From Streptomyces piniterrae (GTDB lineage Bacteria; Actinomycetota; Actinomycetes; Streptomycetales; Streptomycetaceae), in contig NZ_SUMB01000014.1 in assembly GCF_005048155.1 (NCBI RefSeq), forward strand, positions 124,001 through 188,000: a stretch of 64,000 nt of DNA, in the 5' to 3' direction. The position numbers and the translations under genes were made by a program. Numbering within the stretch: position 1 is the stretch's first letter; each line of letters begins with the position of its first letter. This document shows, piece by piece, positions 61,158 through 64,000 of the stretch. The notes beneath the pieces are model-generated. The model had not been told where the DNA came from. It searched no databases and was given only the letters and a program-made list of their open reading frames with translations.

Positions 61158-61248
61158 GACGGGCCAGATCTGACGGGCCAGATCTGACGGGCCAGATCTG
61201 ACGGGCCACGGGAAAGATCTGACGGGACAGATCTCACAGGACAGATCT
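61158..61248. repeat. 14-bp AGATCT tandem repeats
   Basis: Three exact units GACGGGCCAGATCT (61158-61199) are followed by variants including GACGGGACAGATCT (61221-61234) and CACAGGACAGATCT (61235-61248). They fill most of the 121 bp between permease and aldo/keto reductase. Confidence 0.9.
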
Positions 61249-61271
61249 CACAGGACCGGGAGGGCTCCGCC

Positions 61272-62432
61272 ATGCCGAATCCGCCACACGAGGCAAAGGA
61301 GTTGGGACGCAGCGGCGTCACCGTCCCCCCGCTGGGGCTGGGCTGCGCACCGCTCGGCAACCTCTACCGCGCCGTCCCGGAGGAGCGGGCCCAGGCCGTC
61401 GTGCACACCGCGTTCGCCACCGGCGCCCGCTATTTCGACACCGCTCCGCACTACGGCCTGGGCCTCTCGGAGGAGCGGCTCGGCCGGGCGCTGCGCGGCC
61501 GCGACCGCGCCTCGTACACCCTCTCCACGAAGGTCGGCCGGCGGCTGCGCCCGCTCGCGCCGGGGGAGACGGTGGACGGCGAGGGTTTCGTCGACACCCC
61601 CGCGCGCGCCCGCGTACGGGACTTCTCCCCCGACGGCATCCGGGCCACGCTCGACGCGTCCCTGGAGCGGCTGGGCGTGGACGCCGTCGACATCGTCTAT
61701 CTGCACGACGTCGAGGACCATCTGCGCGAGGTGTACGAGACCGCCTTCCCGGCGCTGGCCGCGTTGCGCGACCAGAAGGTGGTACGTGCCATCGGCTTCG
61801 GCACGAACCACAGCGATGTGCCGGCCAGGTTCGTCGCGGACCTCGATGTGGACGTGGTGCTCTGCGCGGGCCGCTGGACGCTGCTGGAGCGCAGCGCCTT
61901 CGACGATCTGCTGCCGGTGTGCGAGCGTCGCGGCACTTCCGTGGTCGTCGGCGGCGTCTACAACTCCGGACTGCTGGCCGACCCGTCTCCCGGGGCGCCG
62001 TACAACTACGCGCCCGCGCCGCGCGGTCTCGTGGACCGCGCCCGCCAACTCGCCTCCGTCTGCGCCGAGTTCGACGTCCCGCTGAAGGCCGCCGCGCTCC
62101 GCTTCCCGTTCGGGCACCCCGCCGTCGCCTCGGCCGTCATCGGCGCCGCCACCCCCGAGGAGGCAGCGGAGAACGCCGCACTCTTCACACGGGACATCCC
62201 CGACGCGCTCTGGCACACCCTCGTCGCCCGTGGTCTGCTCGACCCTGACCTGCCGCTGCCCCTGGGCGGCGGCAGTCCGATCACGTCCCCGAGCACATCC
62301 GCGAGCACGTCCCCGATCACGTCTCCGGTCAAGTCCCCGAGCACGTCCGCGAGCAGGTCTCCGCTCAACTCTCCGAGCGGGTCTCCGCTCAAGTCCCCGA
62401 TCAACTCCGAGCCACGGGAATACCGCACATGA
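61272..62432 (+). CDS. Aldo/keto reductase (probable L-fucose dehydrogenase)
   Basis: This 386-residue aldo/keto reductase has FDTAPHYGLGLSEERLGRAL (catalytic Asp, Tyr), Lys in STKVGRRL and His in VYLHDVEDH. It resembles the pyridoxal/L-fucose dehydrogenase group, oxidising sugar to lactone. The core ends near residue 335; a Ser/Pro/Thr-rich tail of 45 residues follows, encoded by short tandem repeats and reaching into dispersed repeat D. The tail is not part of the family. Confidence 0.87.
   Translation: MPNPPHEAKELGRSGVTVPPLGLGCAPLGNLYRAVPEERAQAVVHTAFATGARYFDTAPHYGLGLSEERLGRALRGRDRASYTLSTKVGRRLRPLAPGETVDGEGFVDTPARARVRDFSPDGIRATLDASLERLGVDAVDIVYLHDVEDHLREVYETAFPALAALRDQKVVRAIGFGTNHSDVPARFVADLDVDVVLCAGRWTLLERSAFDDLLPVCERRGTSVVVGGVYNSGLLADPSPGAPYNYAPAPRGLVDRARQLASVCAEFDVPLKAAALRFPFGHPAVASAVIGAATPEEAAENAALFTRDIPDALWHTLVARGLLDPDLPLPLGGGSPITSPSTSASTSPITSPVKSPSTSASRSPLNSPSGSPLKSPINSEPREYRT
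62277..62409 (+). repeat. Short tandem repeats encoding the aldo/keto reductase tail
   Basis: Units resembling TCCCCGAGCACG and TCTCCGCTCAAG recur for about 130 bp, encoding SPST/SPLN/SPIT-type peptides. Frame is kept throughout to the stop at 62430-62432. Confidence 0.8.
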
Positions 62433-62501
62433 CCGCCGCGTTGTGGGCCCGCAGGGGGCCCTTGCATCCCCTAGGGGATCTGTTCGACTACCCCCTAGGG
62501 G
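62416..62501. repeat. CCCCTAGGGG dispersed repeat, copy D (86 bp)
   Basis: Same length as copy A (14063-14148), starting GGGAATACCGC. The 63-bp right part agrees at 57 positions. Its left end covers the last codons and stop of the aldo/keto reductase. Confidence 0.85.
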
Positions 62502-62541
62502 ATCCTCGACGAGTGAGCCCGGACCCGGGAGCCCGCCCCTG

Positions 62542-63381
62542 ATGCGTATCGACGCCCATCATCACCTCTGGGACCTCGGCGGGCGCGACCAGCCGTGGAT
62601 GGACGGGCCGTGGGCCGACCCGATCCGGCGCAGTTACGCCCTTCCCGACCTCGCCCCCCACCTGGCCGAGCACGACGTGGCGGGCACCGTCGTGGTCCAG
62701 TCGTCCTCCTCGTACGAGGAGACCGCCGAGCTGCTGGCCGTCGCGGCCGAAGACGGGCCGGTGCGCGGCGTCGTCGGCTGGGCGGATCTCACCGATCCCG
62801 CACTCGCCGACATCCTGGCCGCGCTGCCGGCCGGCCTCGTCGGCATCCGGCACCAGGTGCAGGACGAGCCGGACCCCGACTGGCTCACCCGCCCCGAAGT
62901 GCTGCGCGGCCTGGGCGTCCTGGCCGATGCGGGGCTCGTCTACGACCTGCTGGTCACGCCGCGCGAACTGCCCGCCGCGCACGCCGCCGCCCGTGCCCTC
63001 CCTGAGCTGGCCTTCGTACTGGACCACGCGGCCAAACCCGCGGTGGCGAAGGGCGACTGGCAGCCGTGGGCCGACCGGGTCGCCGCGCTCGCCGGGCTCC
63101 CCAACGTCAGCTGCAAACTCTCCGGCCTGGTCACCGAGGCCGACTGGGCCGCCTGGCGGCCGCAGCAGATCCTGCCGTACGCCCGGCATGTGCTGGACGC
63201 CTTCGGGCCTGAACGGGTCCTGTTCGGCTCCGACTGGCCGGTCTGCACCCTGGCCGCCGACTACGAGGACGTCGTCGCGCTCGCGGACTCGGCCACCGGC
63301 CGGCTGAGCGAGGCCGAACGGGCCGCGGTCTTCGGGGGAACGGCGGTACGGGTGTACGGGGTTGGCGCGGAGCGGGTGTAG
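62542..63381 (+). CDS. L-fuconolactonase-like amidohydrolase
   Basis: This 279-residue metal-dependent hydrolase of the COG3618 group begins MRIDAHHHLWDLGGRDQPWM and has LDHAAKPAV and GSDWPVC, with HxH, His and Asp ligands. Relatives hydrolyse L-fuconolactone to L-fuconate. It completes the predicted lactone step. ATG at 62542 comes 41 bp after repeat D. Confidence 0.9.
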   Translation: MRIDAHHHLWDLGGRDQPWMDGPWADPIRRSYALPDLAPHLAEHDVAGTVVVQSSSSYEETAELLAVAAEDGPVRGVVGWADLTDPALADILAALPAGLVGIRHQVQDEPDPDWLTRPEVLRGLGVLADAGLVYDLLVTPRELPAAHAAARALPELAFVLDHAAKPAVAKGDWQPWADRVAALAGLPNVSCKLSGLVTEADWAAWRPQQILPYARHVLDAFGPERVLFGSDWPVCTLAADYEDVVALADSATGRLSEAERAAVFGGTAVRVYGVGAERV

Positions 63382-63569
63382 AGGTGGCGTGCGGAGCGGG
63401 TGTACGGGCGGGCGCGGAGCGGGGCCGTTCCTGACTCCGATGTCCCGTCCGGATTCCGCCAGCTTCCGCCATCGCGCCGCCCGAGGATCGAGTCGTACCG
63501 CGGTGGAACGCGGTCTCCACGCAGCGACAGCTGCGCAGACTCGATGCGCTGAGCGCGAAGGTGAGGACG

Positions 63570-64000
63570 ATGATGATGACGACGGCGACCACGATGGCGA
63601 CCACGGCGGCAGCGGCGAGTGGCGGGCGGCCGCTCGACGGCAAGGTGGCGCTGGTGACCGGCGGGAGCCGGGGCATCGGCGAGGCGACGGCGCTGCGGCT
63701 TGCCGCCGATGGCGCGGCGGTCGCGCTCACGTACCAGAGCCGGGAGGACCGCGCCGAGCAGGTCGTCAAGCGGATCGAGCAGGCGGGCGGCCGGGCCTGG
63801 GCGGTACGGGCGGACAGCGCGGACCCCGAAGCGGTCTGGGCTTCCGTGGCGGGCGTCGCCGAACGGTTCGGGCGGCTGGACATCCTGGTGAACAACGCGG
63901 GGGTGGGTGTGCTCGGCCCGTTCGAAGGGATCACCCTTGAGGACGTGGACCGGGTGCTGCGGACCAATGTCCGGGCGCCCTTCCTCGCGGCGCAGGCCGC
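63570..64000 (+). CDS. SDR oxidoreductase (cut by window end)
   Basis: Only about 144 N-terminal residues are seen. Cofactor motif is TGGSRGIGEA, then LTYQSRED (Arg suggests NADPH) and NNAGVGVLGP. The opening MMMTTATTMATTAAAASGGR is low complexity; the true start could be at 63570, 63573, 63576 or 63594. GGTGAGG precedes. It may be a further dehydrogenase of the fucose cluster or an unrelated gene. Confidence 0.85.
   Translation, partial: MMMTTATTMATTAAAASGGRPLDGKVALVTGGSRGIGEATALRLAADGAAVALTYQSREDRAEQVVKRIEQAGGRAWAVRADSADPEAVWASVAGVAERFGRLDILVNNAGVGVLGPFEGITLEDVDRVLRTNVRAPFLAAQA

Noticed and set aside
1..64000. Biosynthetic gene cluster, prophage or integrative element
   Set aside because: No PKS/NRPS, phage structural, integrase or conjugation genes; a lone P450 and acylase are not enough.

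Overview
This is a high-GC (about 72%) actinobacterial chromosome segment, almost certainly Streptomyces. Supporting signs are strong G/C third-position bias, GTG and TTG starts, a chaplin pair with a sortase signal, the mycothiol ligase gene mshC, rare TTA (bldA) codons and several Actinobacteria-only families (DUF3090, SCO1664 family, DUF5703). It reads as ordinary chromosome with one transposon-type insertion. I see no rRNA, CRISPR, prophage or antibiotic gene cluster. There is one tRNA, tRNA-Leu(GAG).

Layout. 1-4.4 kb: two TetR/acyl-CoA sets. A TetR gene and an acyl-CoA dehydrogenase diverge from a palindrome. A second TetR and a MaoC hydratase carry the same 16-bp operator and are separated by a TnpB element whose right end supplies the maoC stop codon. 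4.5-12.6 kb: soxR, an amidase, a BKACE enzyme, a zinc-ribbon protein, a secreted penicillin-acylase-type hydrolase and a LysR regulator. 12.6-15.5 kb: an MHS transporter and a NamZ-type muramidase. 15.7-21.3 kb: SDR, acyl-CoA ligase and TetR on one strand, then acyl-CoA dehydrogenase and APH-type kinase on the other. Both transcription units carry a related ACCGACT palindrome. The enzyme set resembles the levulinate/4-hydroxyacid pathway.

21.4-31.5 kb: MBL hydrolase, NUDIX and two DUF202 genes, a DMT exporter, an FAD dehydrogenase, a TTA-containing repeat protein, and a permease coupled to a copper amine oxidase. 31.6-38.6 kb: molybdoenzyme plus cytochrome b561, a two-component system, a 2Fe-2S protein divergent from a TTA-containing P450, a NUDIX gene and a HAD gene. 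38.8-43 kb: tRNA-Leu, an M20 peptidase, a short and a long chaplin, DUF5703. 43-54.9 kb: a motif-degenerate RecD-like protein coupled to an aldo/keto reductase, an F420-type oxidoreductase, a ferritin-like protein, CorA, then the conserved run phosphomutase - DUF3090 - SCO1664 - mshC, and a PAC2 protein. 55.1-64 kb: a probable oxidative L-fucose catabolic operon (fuconate dehydratase, SDR, RbsBAC-type ABC transporter, aldo/keto reductase, fuconolactonase, and a second SDR cut by the window end).

The most notable non-genic signal is a set of CCCCTAGGGG-bearing intergenic palindromes at four places, two of them 86-bp copies 48 kb apart. There are also several short tandem repeats in promoter regions and in gene 3' ends.
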